From Elmis aenea (lineage: Eukaryota > Arthropoda > Insecta > Coleoptera > Elmidae), in the NCBI GenBank assembly GCA_947652605.1, contig OX393581.1, forward strand, positions 12,094,640 through 12,158,639: 64,000 nucleotides of DNA, given 5' to 3'. Numbering within the stretch: the first letter of the stretch is position 1; every line of letters starts with the position of its first letter. The translations under genes and the position numbers were made by a program. This document shows positions 24,470 to 36,505 of this stretch, one piece after another. Under the pieces are notes generated by a model, which was not told the DNA's origin, searched no databases, and was given only the letters and a program-made list of their open reading frames with translations.

Positions 24470-24760
24470 GGCGAAAGACTCTTTATATCGTTTATACGTC
24501 TATAGAATGAAAGAGGAAAGGTTAACCAGAAAAGTCTATGAAGCCAGGTCACAGGGTAGAAACAAAAGGCGAGACCGAAAAAAAACTTGACAAGGAGTTA
24601 AAAAAAGAGCAACGGATAGAAAAATCATATGGGCAAGATAGAAATGCTAGCGCAAGACAGAAAAACGTAAAAAAGTCAGCACAACACAACTCAACAGTCC
24701 TACACCTAACAGTAGAAGGACTCCTGACTGAATAAAATAAGTAAATAAATCTTACAATTC
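24470..24760 (+). pseudogene. Non-LTR retrotransposon C-terminus and 3' end
   Basis: Frames read VYRMKEERLTRKVYEARSQG, then after a frameshift KIEMLAQDRKT, the C-terminal stretch of an endonuclease/RT polyprotein. The 3' end TCAGCACAACACAACTCAAC...AACAGTAGAAGGACTC with an AATAAATAAA-like tail is shared with the ORF1 derivative at 53775-54580, so both belong to one family. Confidence 0.72.
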
Positions 24761-25077
24761 TATTTTAATTGATTTTTCTGTCGTCCATTAAAACTTGATA
24801 AAACTTTTTTGGTGGCCTGACTTGTTACCGGCAAAGAAAGTGCAAAATATTGTTGAAAGGAATGCCTGAAGTGAAAATGAAGGAATACCTCCATTCATGT
24901 TTTTCTTTTTCGTGTTGTAAAATGCCAACATCTAATTTTTTCCTTGTTAAAAAGCGGGACATTTCTAAAATCTTGGGGAACGCGGCACACATTTACAAAA
25001 ATCGGACTGTACCCTCCAAAAGCGGGACGTGTGGTCACTTTAATCTAAGATTACGCTGAATAAGTACGTATAATAAC

Positions 25078-25489
25078 CAGGGACTCGAACCGAACCGGAA
25101 CTAAACTTTTTAGTTAAAAAAATTCGAAAACCGCAAAATCAAACCGAACCGGCTGGTGTGAACCGGTTTGAACCTCTTCAACCGGTTCACACAACGGTTC
25201 GGGCCAATTATGTTTTTTAAAGACAGTATATTTTCTATTTTGGTAATTTTGATTACATATGACCAAAAACAAAAAAAATTCAGACAGTTGAATTTGTAAG
25301 TTTGCAAATTTGACTATTAAAAACGACAAAGGCATTAAACCGGAACCGGAACTGAACCGTTGCCGCTGAACCGACTTACGAATCATAAAACAAAAAAAAT
25401 CGGTGGTTTGTAACATAAACCGTAACGTAAAAACTTATCGAACCCGTAACCGGTACTGAACCGTTATTTTTTTGCGGTTCGGGCTCCCG
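25078..25489. mobile_element. hAT MITE, AACCGGTT-rich
   Basis: The 412-base element starts CAGGGACTCGAACCGAACCG and ends GCGGTTCGGGCTCCCG. A perfect 8 bp target duplication ATAATAAC flanks it (25070-25077 and 25490-25497). The ends carry many AACCGG and CGGTTC words. The last bases CCCG instead of CCCTG suggest damage to the right tip. No coding sequence. Confidence 0.92.
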
Positions 25490-25497
25490 ATAATAAC

Positions 25498-26267
25498 ATA
25501 TTTTATCGATAATATACGCCAAGCCATATCTGAACAAATATGTCAGCGTAAACATCCGCCGCTCATATATTATGCAAATAAACTATTAAAAATTACGACT
25601 TCATTTGTTCAAGTGTTATATTTTCCCCTTTTTAATTTCGTCGCTCATTCGCTCGGCTTTATTCACTTGTTTTTATACGCTTGTTTTATGGTCAAAACCA
25701 TAAGTGATGCTCAATTTAAATGTTCGAATATTAGTTTTAAGCTACTCGGTAATCCCGGTCACGATTAATCTTAATTTAAACAAATATTTAGTGAGTTGGT
25801 GATAAAATTAATTAGGGTCATCTCGGTCTTATTGCGTTTTGCATGTGATTAATAACACGATTAAAACTACTGTACGCTGTTACAGCTAGAGTTAAGATAG
25901 TGGAATACGGTTGTTTAGCAGTAATTTATGTTTGATAACTTTGAGCATGGAACTAGTTGTATAAGTTGAAATGGAACTGTTTAGAATTATCGATTAAATA
26001 GCCCCAACCTGACCCCAATTATATCATTTTAAGGGCCATAAATTAATAATATTGGCCGCTCATCCACGAATATTAACTATTAATTTAGCTCGCTTAAATG
26101 GACATTTAAAATTCACTAAGAAGTTTTAATTAGACTTAATGAATACTTTGAACGAATTAATAGTGCTTGAATGTCAGATCTAATTTCGAACAATTTTACT
26201 TGTTAGCAAGTCGTAGCCCATGAGTCATGTAGAGTTCAATTTATGCTCGACTATCTTCAAAACGATA
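25498..26267. other. Stretch with no recognised feature
   Basis: No gene or repeat is recognised. Confidence 0.4.
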
Positions 26268-26640
26268 AGGTGTGGCCACCTGGGCTGCTGTAGAAAATCA
26301 AACAAAATCTTCCACATAACATTTTTCAGATTTTTAAATCCTATATACACCAAAGACATTTTCTAGTTAGATACCAAGACGAATATACAGAACAACATCA
26401 AATTAATTCCGGCGTTCCGCAGGGTAGCGTGTTGAGACCCCTATTATATATTTTATTCACTTCAGATTTTCCAACGTCAAACACAACTATTGCCACATTT
26501 GCAGACATAACATTAATGGCGTCACACAGGGATCCGATGATGGCTTCCACTATTATCCAAAAGCACCTTAATAAAACGCAGATCTGGCGTAGCCGTTGAA
26601 GGCAAAAAGCAAATTAATCAAAACCCGTACAGGTGACATT
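26268..26640 (+). pseudogene. Jockey-type reverse transcriptase fragment
   Basis: The frame reads PHNIFQIFKSYI, FLVRYQDEYTEQHQINSG, VPQGSVLRPLLYILFTSD (RT motif B; the usual Gly before Pro is Arg), then TTIATFADITLMASHRD. The catalytic FADD is FADI, so the second catalytic Asp is lost. It ends HLNKTQIWRSR before meeting a TACAGGG repeat. A 5' and 3' truncated dead copy. Confidence 0.88.
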
Positions 26641-26649
26641 AACGACATA

Positions 26650-26892
26650 TAACTTATAAATTTTTTAATGTAAATTTATGAGAAATCCTAAAATGCAAAA
26701 ACATACATGGTGTTCTATTTAAAATTTCAAAGTTTGAGTCCGTTTCCGGTTGAACCGGAAGTCGTATTGCAACCTTAACACTTTTATCGAATCCGAAAAA
26801 TACCATAACGCTCAGATACAAAATTTCATTGTACTATTTGCAATAATATTCTAGATATCTGTCTGTTTCCATACTTTTGCGCAGCCCTGTAT
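26650..26892 (-). mobile_element. TACAGGG mosaic repeat (family F1, copy 2)
   Basis: The block AAAGTTTGAGTCCGTTTCCG to CTTTTGCGCAGCCCTGTA repeats the second block of copy 1, with the same TACATGGTGTTCTATTT boundary before it. It lacks the TTAA MITE and so represents the empty site. Confidence 0.7.
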
Positions 26893-27329
26893 TTCCAACC
26901 CTATTTTGTGCTTTTAGATTTGTATATTATAATATCTATGATTTATTATATTTATTTACCAGATATTCATTTCAAAATATATGTTTCGTGAATCTGTGGT
27001 TAAACGCTATCATCCCGGATGTGTTGTTTTATTGTTCACTGGTTTGTTTTTTTTAACGCGTTGAATATGAAATTGTAAACAAATTTGTACCGATACTATT
27101 TGTTTTATATACAGCTTAGTTTTAAGCTGTAAGATTGTAAGTTTTGGGAGTGATCTAATTTTGAATTACTAACATAGAAACCATGTAAAATATAGTAACG
27201 ATAATTACCTAAAGTAATTTACTCTTCAGGTAATACATTTATTTTTTTTTGTGATTATACATCTTATATTAAAGCTATTTTGCAGGTCTTTTAGGCCCAG
27301 AGCTTCGTAATGTTCTTTTATACCCTTCT

Positions 27330-28270
27330 CCTTTTCGCTTTCTTCCTCCAATTTATTATGTTTTTTCTCTTAGTTTTGTCTCCACAGCTTCTCTCCATCT
27401 TTTTCTGGGTATTCCTCTTTTTTTCTTGTATGCAGGTTTTTTCCACTCTATCTCTTTTATTATTCTGCTGACCTTACTTCTCTCAATATGTTCTAGCCAG
27501 TGTACTCTTCTGGCATTTATAACTTTGTCAATGGTCGCTTCTTTGAAAATTGTATATACCTCCTCGTTCGTTCTTCTTATATATCCCTCATATGTTCTCT
27601 TCCCTCCCACTATTCTCCCAATTATACTTTTTCCCATTTTCTTAGGGCTTCCTTTGCATTTTTGTTCAGTACCCAGGTCTCACACTCTTAGATCGCTGTA
27701 GGTCTTGGTATTGTTTTATACAAACGTAGTTTGGTGCTCCTATATAACTATTTTGCTCTTATCAGGATATTTAAAGCTCCTGCACTTTTGTTGGCTTTCA
27801 GTATTCTCATGTCTTTTTCTTCTTTCATTCTGTTTGTGAGTAGTGTCCCTGTCCACAAATTCATTGACTTCCTCTACCACTAGCCTGTCTTCTATTGTTT
27901 GTTGCCTTTTCTCATTAGCTTGGTCTTATCTTCGTTTATCCTTGATCCCAATTTTTGTGATGCTTCTTCCATTTTGCTAGTGGTCTCTCCCAGTTCCTTT
28001 AAAGTTCTTGCCAGTATAGCTACATCATCGGCGTAACTTATGAGTTGGTGACTTTTGTTTAGTTTTGTTCCCTCTCTGTTTACTCTACCGTCTCTTACTA
28101 TTTTTTTCCAGAACTACGTTGAATATGAGGGCTGATAATTATTTGGTCTCCCTGTCTGAGCCCTGTTCCTATCTCAAATTCTTCCGTTGTTTCTTGATTT
28201 GTATCCTGCTTGATGTCCCTTTTTTTGTGTTCATGTTCATTAATTTGCCATATATCAACCAATTATCTAA
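27330..28270 (-). pseudogene. RTE-like reverse transcriptase, palm to C-terminus (antisense)
   Basis: On the minus strand pieces in order are IGTGLRQGD (motif B, near 28170), LISYADDVAILARTLKELGE (catalytic YADD, near 28040), SRINEDKTKLM, then at 27637-27360 an open stretch with IGRIVGGKRTYEGYIRRTNE, RRVHWLEHIERSKVSRIIKE and RGIPRKRWREAVETKL. These are RT motifs B, C and the C-terminal domain of RTE-like polyproteins. Multiple frameshifts and stops separate them; the N-terminal endonuclease is missing. Confidence 0.85.
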
Positions 28271-29465
28271 GTACTTTTAATAATACGGGACATTCCACAC
28301 TCACGCTAAACTCGCTTTCAAATTTGGACTCAATTTTAAGCTGCAGTCTTGGATAGGGAAATTTCTACGAGTATGGGGACACTATTCTTCGAACGCGGTG
28401 GAATGTTGCAAAAAGTATAAATGTGTATTGCCCTAAGAAATTGGCTTTGCAATATTTGACCTAAAAACCGTCTACTATTGAATCAGGAGGGTATTTGTCG
28501 ACAGCAACGCATATCCAAATTCCTAAAGCCCATAAACTTAAAATCGAATTATTTAAATATAAAAAATGCTGCCAGTAAAATTTCAGCTTTAAAAAAAATG
28601 CAACAGATACCATTATTTTATCCATTTTCGATTACTTGTAGAACATTACAGTCTAAATCTAAATCATAATAATATGTATTTTATTTTTTGTTTAATTTGA
28701 ATATTCCCAACCGTAAAATAAAAATTTTATCGTCACTAACTTAATTGAATTGTATATATTTCAAAGGAAATTAGCATGTCCATAGTATTTCAGTTCAAAA
28801 TCACTGACTTTATTTATAAATCTGATTAGAGAGACCTCCGTGTGGAACTCACGTATCGTCGACTGCTACTTTTAAAGAAATAAAATATTAGATAAGAGCT
28901 AAAGTTCCTAGAAGAAGTAATATCAATCGGGGCATCTAGGACTTGAAATCCTAATAGATTTCAGGGAGCCATACTTTGGGGAAGCTATCGAAGACCGACA
29001 TGAAATTGGACCAGTACTCCGGAAAATTGCAACTTCGCAAAGCAGACTGTAATCAACGGTCGTCTGTAACTGATGCAAACCGTAACTTTCAACACCATTC
29101 CGGGAAAAACTATTACAGTCTAGTTCAATAACTCTCACAATTCTAAAGCTCAAAGCAAATTCGGTTACCATAAATTCCGAGCCGAAAATTTATCGTCAGG
29201 AGTGGCTCCGAAATTGACAAAACTAGTTACTTGTAAATGCATTTCAGCTCTAAATGAAACTATAAATTACCTTATAAATATGGGCGACTAATTAATATGC
29301 TGTACATAGTGGCACGTTTATAATTCTTGTGTCTACGTTATGTGATAATTCGGGGTTTTGGCTTAAGTTCCTAATTCGGCAGTATTTTTTAAGACATGGC
29401 ACACCAGTTTTTATTGCATTTTGAGACAAATTTTTAAAATAATAGCAAACTATTACAATTTTAAA
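28271..29465. other. Stretch with a GC-richer patch at 28830-29210
   Basis: No gene was identified. The 28830-29210 patch is more balanced in composition and holds open frames on both strands (82 codons on the minus strand, about 40 on the plus strand from 28927), but neither shows a recognisable domain. Confidence 0.3.
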
Positions 29466-29638
29466 TACAGTATGCTATATATCTCAGGAAATATTCACTT
29501 TAGGGAAAAATGTTTGGAACAAAAGTTGTTTGGTACTTAGTTTTCCACCATAAGACAAAATTTAAATTCTATTTTTTCGAATTACAAAAGCGCAATGAAA
29601 AAAATTAAATTTTTTAAAATGACAACATACCCCTATAT

Positions 29639-30703
29639 CAGGGGTAGGCAGACTGTTCCAGGGCATGGGCTACTTCTAATTTTCTCAAAGAGTCGCGGTC
29701 CACCAAATATTTATTACAACTTAATAATAAATACAGCTTAAGGACTTACCTACATAACGTACATTAAAAAGTAATACTTCTAGTAAATTATAAAAATAAG
29801 TGAATCATGTTCATAGGAAGTTAGTTGTTGAAGTTATAGTTGGTAGAAGACTTAGTCTGCATACTGTCCACTAATCTTGAATATCTCGGTATATATTTAC
29901 TGACTGCTACTCTTACACTGGATTCTAAGTGGTCGTCTATGAGACGGGAACGATATTTTGACTTTATTATATTCATCGTCGAAAATGCAGATTCGCACAG
30001 GTAGGTAGAGCCAAAAAACGATGTTAAATAAAATGCAACCTGTTTTAAATTAGGATACTTGACTCCGTCCATTAGACTCCAAAAGTAATTTTTAGGTTCT
30101 GAACTATGTGCTTTTAAAATTATGTCATTTTGAAGGAGAAGAACTTCATTTTCCTCAAGAGAATATATTATTAATATTTTTAGTTATTTCTTCCACATCA
30201 ACATTGCCAAATGGGTAACACATGAAAGTAACAATTAGTTCTAGTCTAGTAAGTTCTTGAAAACGTCTTTCAAATTCGGAGTGAAGAATTATTATTTCCT
30301 CATAATATTTCTGTTTGTTGAATATACCTCCATATTTAAACAACTGGTCAGAAATATTTTTGAAATTTTTCAGTTCGTTCTTCATTAACTTGGAAGATAT
30401 TAGCTTTAACTTGTTTTTGAAAGTATTAACAAATCCAATCAATTCAGCTATTGTTTGATTTTCTCCTTGCAATTGTAAGTTCAATTCGTTAAGATGGCTT
30501 GTTATGTCCACAACAAAAGCTAAATCCATCAACCAAACGTCATCACTAAGTTCAACGTACGCTTCATCTTTTGATTCTAAAAAATCTTTTACCTCTTCCA
30601 TAAATATATATTTTTTTAGTATGTGCGGCTTAGTAAAGGCGGTCACCCCAAAATGTCTTGTCGGTCCACCGGTCGACCTCAATCGACTTAATGCCCACCC
30701 CTG
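29639..30703 (-). mobile_element. hAT deletion derivative
   Basis: The ends are CAGGGGTAGGCAGACTG and the reverse complement of CAGGGGTGGGCATTAAG. Flanks CCCTATAT (29631-29638) and CCCCATCT (30704-30711) agree at 6 of 8 positions. It carries the last part of a hAT transposase and lacks the BED zinc finger and the catalytic region. Confidence 0.85.
29821..30640 (-). pseudogene. hAT transposase, C-terminal part
   Basis: On the minus strand FMEEVKDFL and VWLMDLAFVVDITSHLNELN, LQLQGENQTIAELIGFVNTF (30600-30400) match the helical region of GTF2IRD2/SCAND3-type hAT transposases. After a short break, 30072-29821 reads VKYPNLKQVAFYLTSFFGST, YLCESAFSTMNIIKSKYRSR and LVDSM, the hATC dimerisation domain. 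The segment opens directly after the terminal repeat, so the N-terminal half including the first catalytic Asp has been deleted. The remaining frame has one interruption between the two parts, which suggests a fairly young copy. Confidence 0.9.
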
Positions 30704-30756
30704 CCCCATCTTATACTCATTTGATAGAATTTTTTTTTTCAATGATGCAAAACTAT

Positions 30757-31464
30757 AGTAGGGGAGACCGGGGATGAAAGTGACATTTTTTGTTTTTATT
30801 CAACTTCTCATAGAGTACCTATAACATTTTTTTTACATTCAAATTGATTTAAAGATAGATTGGACATTTGTCTTCCTTCCAAGATATTTAAATCATATGT
30901 TTCGTAAAGCATATGTGAGATTTTTTTTGTAGTAAGACAGCTATTACTTCCAACCTCAACGTTGGGGCTAAAAGTAACAGTGATCGGGGTAAGTTGTAAA
31001 GGCAAAATCATTTACACAGCTTATAAGTAGTGGGTAAATATATTGGCATTCATCAACAAAATTCATATTTAATTCCAAAATACATATTAGCAAAATGAAA
31101 AAAAAATCAAAAATGTGAAAAAAATTGAAAAATTAATCCGACAAGTTTTGTATGTTCTCATCTACGAAGAAAACCACCAATTATGTGCTAAGAGTTATTT
31201 GCAAGTGAAAACATTAATTGGGGTTGGTTGTAACACTGTTACTTTTGACCCCCAGTGTGCACAAAAAAAATTGGAGAGAATCCACAATTAACCACGATTC
31301 CAACGTCAAATTTTATTGCATCCACCAATAGTCAACAAAATTTAGAACATAATAATCTAGGTATTTTTTGTTCCTCTTTTAGAGATCGCCAAAAAGTCAC
31401 TCGACCGGCGACACAACGCATTAACTTTTAAGCGGAGAATAGTGTCTCTGGCTGGCAAAAACTT
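30757..31464. mobile_element. GGGGAGACC-ended repeat, copy A (one end)
   Basis: The copy starts AGTAGGGGAGACCGGGGATG and is homologous, inverted, to 56655-57645. It preserves the unoccupied site for the hairpin insertion in copy B (GGAACAAAAAATACCTAG region, about 31360-31385). Short frames with ITVTF and NTVTFDP words are read from both strands in both copies and are not convincing genes. The second end is missing. Confidence 0.75.
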
Positions 31465-32202
31465 AATTTGTTAATAAATGAAAATAAAATAATTTGAGAG
31501 TATATATTTGCGTTCTTCTCAAAAAGTTGCTTAAGTAAGGATACTAAAGTTTTGCATCAGTGAAAAGAGAAAAAAATTGTTTATCAAATCAGTATAGGGA
31601 TAGGGGTATATTATGAGGCGCCGTTTGTGTCAAAAAGAAATTTGCAAAATAAATAACATTTCGTACATAAATATACAAATATAAAAATATTTAGTCAATT
31701 GCACATTTATATTATTTTTTTTTGACATCGGTAATAATTTATCAAGAAAATATTTTTATATATTTCGTGTACATTCCACATTTATATATATATATATTTT
31801 TTTTTTTTGATACCTTTGGTTAATAATTTATTTTTCAAGAAAATATTTTTTTTATTTGCACACCAAAAAATTTTTTTTTTCACTGCATTTATGTACGCTA
31901 TTATACAACAGATGGCGTGCCACTCAACATTTGTGTTTAATTATGCTGCTTGTTCAATTATATTAAATGTTAATAAGCTTCTTCTATACCTATAGTGTGC
32001 TTCTGGAAATACCTAATATTTTAGAAATAATTGTCCATTTTAAACGAGATTTCCTAAGGAAGGTAATTTGTTCTGCTGATGCAGGCAGCTGTGGTCTTCC
32101 AGTTGACATGCTGTGAAAAAAATAGTTACAATTACCTTAAAAAATTGCAAAGAGTATACGTATAAGTACTTACTTTAAACTGGAAGTCGCAAACGTCAAA
32201 TA

Positions 32203-33005
32203 CAGTCGAACTTCCATAACTCGAACTTCTATAAGTCAAACTTTTCTATATCTCGAATTTGTTCGCAAATTTTTGCATCAAGTTCGCATTTTACATACAA
32301 TTTTGTTGTTTCTATATCTCGAATTTCTCTAAGTAACATTTTTCTATAACTCCAAGTAAAATTTGAGATTTTTGAAGACAGTGAACTTCCTAAACTCGAA
32401 TTTTTGTAATTTTGTATTGTATTGTGTATGTTATTCTTCTTAATGTGCTAATGACCGGATTATCGCAGGTATGTACTCGTATTTATGCGCTAGCTGTATT
32501 TACTGTTAATCGCATTATATGTACATCCTGTTTGGTATAATAATGGGGCTATAAATTAAAGAAATTTTAGAGTTTAAACTCATTGTTTCTTCTTACCTCT
32601 GCGTAACAATTGCTAATATGCGTCATTTTTTAAGCAAGTGTAGCGAATATTTGTGTTCAAAAGAGAATCTTACAGACGAAGTGTATCGCGCGTTAACAAC
32701 TTTAGAGAACTTTGTGGATAAAGAATCTTTTAATCTAAAACAATCAAGTCACTGACTTTTTTAAAAAATAATGTTTGTTATGCATAATTTTCTTTTTCTT
32801 TTTTTGTTTATATTATGTGTGTTATATACGTATGTACATCCATATAAAGTTTGTTGATTTCATGTAGTCATATATGTATTTACTGTCAATAAATTCATAT
32901 AAAAGCGTATTTTACTCATTTTGTAGTTATTTCTGTTACTCGAATTTTCTATATCTCGAATTTTTTTAGTGAACTATGGTGATTCGACTTAGGGAAGTTC
33001 GACTG
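32203..33005 (+). mobile_element. pogo/Tigger-like deletion derivative
   Basis: The ends are CAGTCGAACTTCC and its reverse complement GGAAGTTCGACTG, with TA on each side (32201-32202, 33006-33007). Further inside both ends carry repeated CTCGAA words. At about 32617-32765 a frame reads MRHFLSKCSEYLCSKE, ALTTLENFVDKE and KQSSH before a stop, resembling the acidic tail of Tigger transposases that ends in KQxxITDFF. The catalytic core is absent. Confidence 0.82.
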
Positions 33006-33550
33006 TATAGTTAATTTGCTTCGCAGCAGTTCAAAATTAAACACAAATGTTGGGTAGCGCGCCATCTGTTGTATAATAGCGTACATAATTGCAGTGAAAA
33101 AAAAACAAATTTTTGGTGTGCAAATAAATAAAAATATTTTCTTGAAAAATAAATTATTAACCAAAGGTATCAAAAAAAAAAAATTAAAAATATAAATGTC
33201 GAATGTACACGAAATAAATAAAAATATTTTCTTGATAAATAAATTATTACCGATATCAAAAACAAAAAATTCAATGTAAAATTGACTAAATATTTTTATA
33301 TTTGTATATTTATGTACGAAATGTTATTTATTTTGCAAATTTCTTTTTGACACAAACGGCGCCTCATAGTATATTGTCATTAAAAAAAGTCAATTGCTTT
33401 TCATTGCGCTTTTATTATTCGAAAAAACATATTTAAATTTTGTCTTATGGTGAAAAACCAAGTACCAAACAACTTTTATTCCAAACATTTTCCCCTAAAG
33501 TGAATATTTACTGAGATATATGGCATATTCCATACCTTTTGGACACTGTA

Positions 33551-34479
33551 TACAAAACAGTAAACACAAAAGATGTCACAGACGACTATAACCTACATTA
33601 TTAAATGCCACTTTGGTATTTTTCTCTCTGAAGCTAAGCAATGTTTAAACAACTGAATGTTACGATTTAACAGTAATAAAAATATCTACAACTCTTATTT
33701 AAAACTACAACGTAGATATTTAAGATTTAATACAATTTTCTTTATGAAGTCCTTTTTTTAAATAAATGTAACTTACTCCTATTAAATAATGTTTCTGTTG
33801 CATGCCCTGCTAAATTTTCTAAATTTCTGTGATGTGTCTGTGTTAATCATTTCTCCAATATGAACCATGGAAGCTAAAAATGTGTTTCATGTATATCCCA
33901 TAGTTTAAATTAGCGATTCAGTTTTCAACTTTCACTAAACATTCTCAATGCTACAACCAGATGTATTTAATCGATCACTTCTTATAAACAAACACATTTT
34001 TGTACTTTTGTTAACATATCAGTCTGTTTAACGCCCGCTGTCAACTTTTTTTAATGTGAACGATCGCTCTGCTCTAGATTCCTACTCTCAAAACTCGTAA
34101 ACACGTATTAAATTGGGAATAATAAATATGGACATTGATTCATGGCGTCATAATGATAGTTATTGGAATATATCGTCCAATAGTAATTGTTTATAGTGAG
34201 CGTATTACGAAATATGTTGATGCAGCCGATTTAATAGAAATGTATTTGATTTATTGTTGCATTGAAACTCTAAACGATATTATTTACTTTTTTGAGAGAT
34301 AATTAAGTAATTAACTTGTTAATGGATCTTTTATTTATTGGTTGTGTGGGCTGCACTCGAAGTTTGAAACGTGTTTAAAAATGTATCAAGTAAGAAAGAT
34401 CTTTATACAAGGTTCATCAATCTTGAAGGGAATTATATATTTATTTGGGTTTAATTAAGTCATACATAAAATCTCTAAA
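33551..34479. other. Stretch with no recognised feature
   Basis: No gene or repeat is recognised. Confidence 0.4.
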
Positions 34480-35008
34480 TTAGGGAAACCTCCCCATGAA
34501 GTCTTACCGGCCAATCTCCTTATTGCCTGTTATATTGAAACTGTTCGAAAAGTTGTTGCTAAAAGAATGAAACCAATAATAGAAGAAAAAGAACTAATTC
34601 CCTCTCATCAATTTCGATTTAGAAATAAACATTTAACTATTAACCAGGTACATAGAAATACGAATGTCATAGAGAAATCTCTAAAAGAAATAAAAGTGTG
34701 TTCTACCTTTCTAGAGGTAGCGCAGGCTTTCGACAAAGTGTGGCAGAATGGTTTAAACTATAAACTAAGATCTCTCCTCCCAAATTCTTCAGTCCTATAT
34801 CTCAGAGAGACACTTCAGAATGAAGTAAGAAAAATCTTATTCATAACTTAAATAAATTAGAGCAGGGGTTCCACAAGGAAGCATATTAGGTCCGGTCCTA
34901 TACCTATTGTATACTTGTGATATTCAAAAGTTAGAAAACTATTAATACTATAGCAACCTTTGCCGACGACACGACTGTTTTAGTAGAAGGGAGGAACAAT
35001 ATAGAATC
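34480..35008 (+). pseudogene. Jockey-type reverse transcriptase, upstream piece
   Basis: The frame reads YRPISLLPVILKLFEKLLLK, SHQFRFRNKHLTINQVHR, TFLEVAQAFDKVWQNGL (motif A; the catalytic Asp is Glu here), then after a frameshift AGVPQGSILGPVLYLLYT (motif B) and TFADDTTVLVEGRNNIE (motif C, FADD kept). The coding sequence is cut at 35008 by the RTE-like insertion and resumes at 36403. Confidence 0.9.
34955..35008 (+). repeat. 54 bp target duplication, left copy
   Basis: Identical to 36403-36456 except for one base (A versus G in CGRCTG). It contains the FADD-encoding part of the Jockey reverse transcriptase and marks the left edge of the insertion at 35009-36402. Confidence 0.92.
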
Positions 35009-36402
35009 CACTGCACAAAAAAGGGGGAAAGGAGAACTGTAAAAACTATAGACCCATAGCTTTGCTAAATACCGCCTACAAAATCTTAGCGAAGTTGATA
35101 AATAAGAGACTAAAGACACACGCTGAGAAAATACTAGGAGACTACCAAAATGGCTTTAGATCTGGTCGATCCACCATAGATGCTATACACACTTTAGACC
35201 AAATACTCCAAAAAATGTGGGGACATAATAAAGAGATACACGTAGCTTTCATAGATTTTAAAACTGCCTTCGACTCGATTAAAAGAAAAGAATCGCTAAG
35301 AGAATTGGAACTATTGGGAATACCGGGGAAACTAATAACACTGCTAGAAATGACCCTCAACAACACAACAGCAAAAGTGAGATTCCAAGGAATAACAACA
35401 GAACCCTTCAAAGTAAACAAAGGCGTAAAACAAGGGGACTTACTATCCCCCACCATATTTAATTTAATACTAAAAGGTGCACTACGAAAAGCGAAACTAG
35501 ATAAAAAAAAACATCATGATCAACCAAATACAAATAATAGCGTATGCTGACGATATAGCAATTATAGGGAATAGAAGAGAAGACCTAATAAGAGCGATAG
35601 ATCAACTAGACAAAGAAGCAAAAAAACTGGGTCTGGAAATAAATGAAGAAAAAACAAAATATATGAAGATAGGAAAAGAAAATATGCACTTACAGAACGA
35701 TCTACAAACAAAAGAATACACCTTTCAACTACTTAGGCGTGACAGTGGGACAAGCTGGAAAGAAGTGGGACAAGCTGAAGGGAAATCAAGCATACGGCAG
35801 AAACAAAACCCTACTAAAGAGCAAAACAATAAGCAAAACAACAAAAATAAAAATTTACAAAACCCTGATAAGACCCATCATAACATATGCCATGGAAACA
35901 GTAGCAATAAATAAGAAAGAGGAGGAAGAATTAAAAATAGTGGAGAGGAAAATAATGAGAGCAATACTAGGTCCTAACGTAACAAGAGATGGAGAAGTAA
36001 GACTGAGAAGGAACAAAGAAATAGAGGAGGAACTCGGAGGAGAAAACATCACTCGACACATCAAAGTACAGCGACTACGATGGGCAGGACACATCATGCG
36101 AAGGAAACCAACCGCAATGCTCAGGAGGGTAACAGAATGGATTCCTATTTGGCCCAGAAACAAGGGTAGACCAAGGAAAAGATGGAGAGACGCCCTGGAG
36201 GAAGATGCAAAGGCACTGGGAATAAGGGAATGGAAATTTAAATGCAAAGACAGGAAAGAATGGAAGAAAATAACGGAGACAGCCAGAACTAATGAGCTTG
36301 AAAATTAGAGGAGAGGACTGATCCACCTCATTAAATGGATCTACAACAACGCCTCGGCGTTAGCCATAATCCCTAGGATTATACGGCTCAATGATGATGA
36401 TG
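35009..36402 (+). mobile_element. 5' truncated RTE-like retrotransposon
   Basis: A reverse transcriptase in three frames: YRPIALLNTAYKILAKLINK, FRSGRSTIDAIHTLDQIL, FIDFKTAFDSI (motif A), GVKQGDLLSP (motif B) to about 35500; then IIAYADDIAIIGNRREDL (motif C) from 35516; then IYKTLIRPIITYAMETVAIN, LRWAGHIMRRKP and KGRPRKRWRDALEEDAKALG to a stop at 36308. Two frameshifts, one at an A run near 35506 and one near 35735, separate otherwise open frames, so it is young but inactive. All palm catalytic residues are kept. The 3' end is a GAT repeat (36391-36402). The AP endonuclease is missing by 5' truncation. Confidence 0.92.
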
Positions 36403-36505
36403 AACCTTTGCCGACGACACGGCTGTTTTAGTAGAAGGGAGGAACAATATAGAATCATCTGAGAAATTACAAGCAACTGCCTATCAGATCAACAACCGAA
36501 CAAAA
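36403..36505 (+). pseudogene. Jockey-type reverse transcriptase, downstream piece with right 54 bp duplication
   Basis: The frame repeats TFADDTAVLVEGRNNIE and continues SSEKLQATAYQINNRTKTF, the natural continuation of the Jockey palm. Positions 36403-36456 are the right copy of the target duplication. The Jockey sequence ends where an antisense fragment begins. Confidence 0.88.

Larger units (their letters stand above)
29468..33548. mobile_element. Large TA-flanked fold-back element invaded by other elements
   Basis: Outer arm 29468-29638 is the reverse complement of 33370-33548, and inner arm 31612-31990 of 33010-33380. The tips read CAGT...ACTG with TA on both sides (29466-29467, 33549-33550). 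The left tip has lost about 18 bases present in the right tip (GTCCAAAAGGTATGG type). Between the two left-arm parts lie a hAT derivative (29639-30703) and a GGGGAGACC element (30757-31464); the loop holds a Tigger-like element (32203-33005). No transposase of its own is visible. Confidence 0.85.

Noticed and set aside
24930..25050. Direct repeat AAAAGCGGGAC and a GTGGTCAC tip resembling a hAT end
   Set aside because: No opposite end or 8 bp duplication was found, and the region is directly next to another hAT MITE.
27426..27701. 91-codon plus-strand frame
   Set aside because: Antisense shadow of the reverse transcriptase on the minus strand.
31807..33173. Similar short frames at 31807-31995 and 32949-33173 that looked like a conserved peptide
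   Set aside because: They are the two arms of the 29468-33548 fold-back and are rich in Phe and Ile from T-runs; no coding evidence.
35142..36326. Minus-strand frames of 62-130 codons
   Set aside because: Shadows of the RTE-like reverse transcriptase, which has YADD and other RT motifs on the plus strand.
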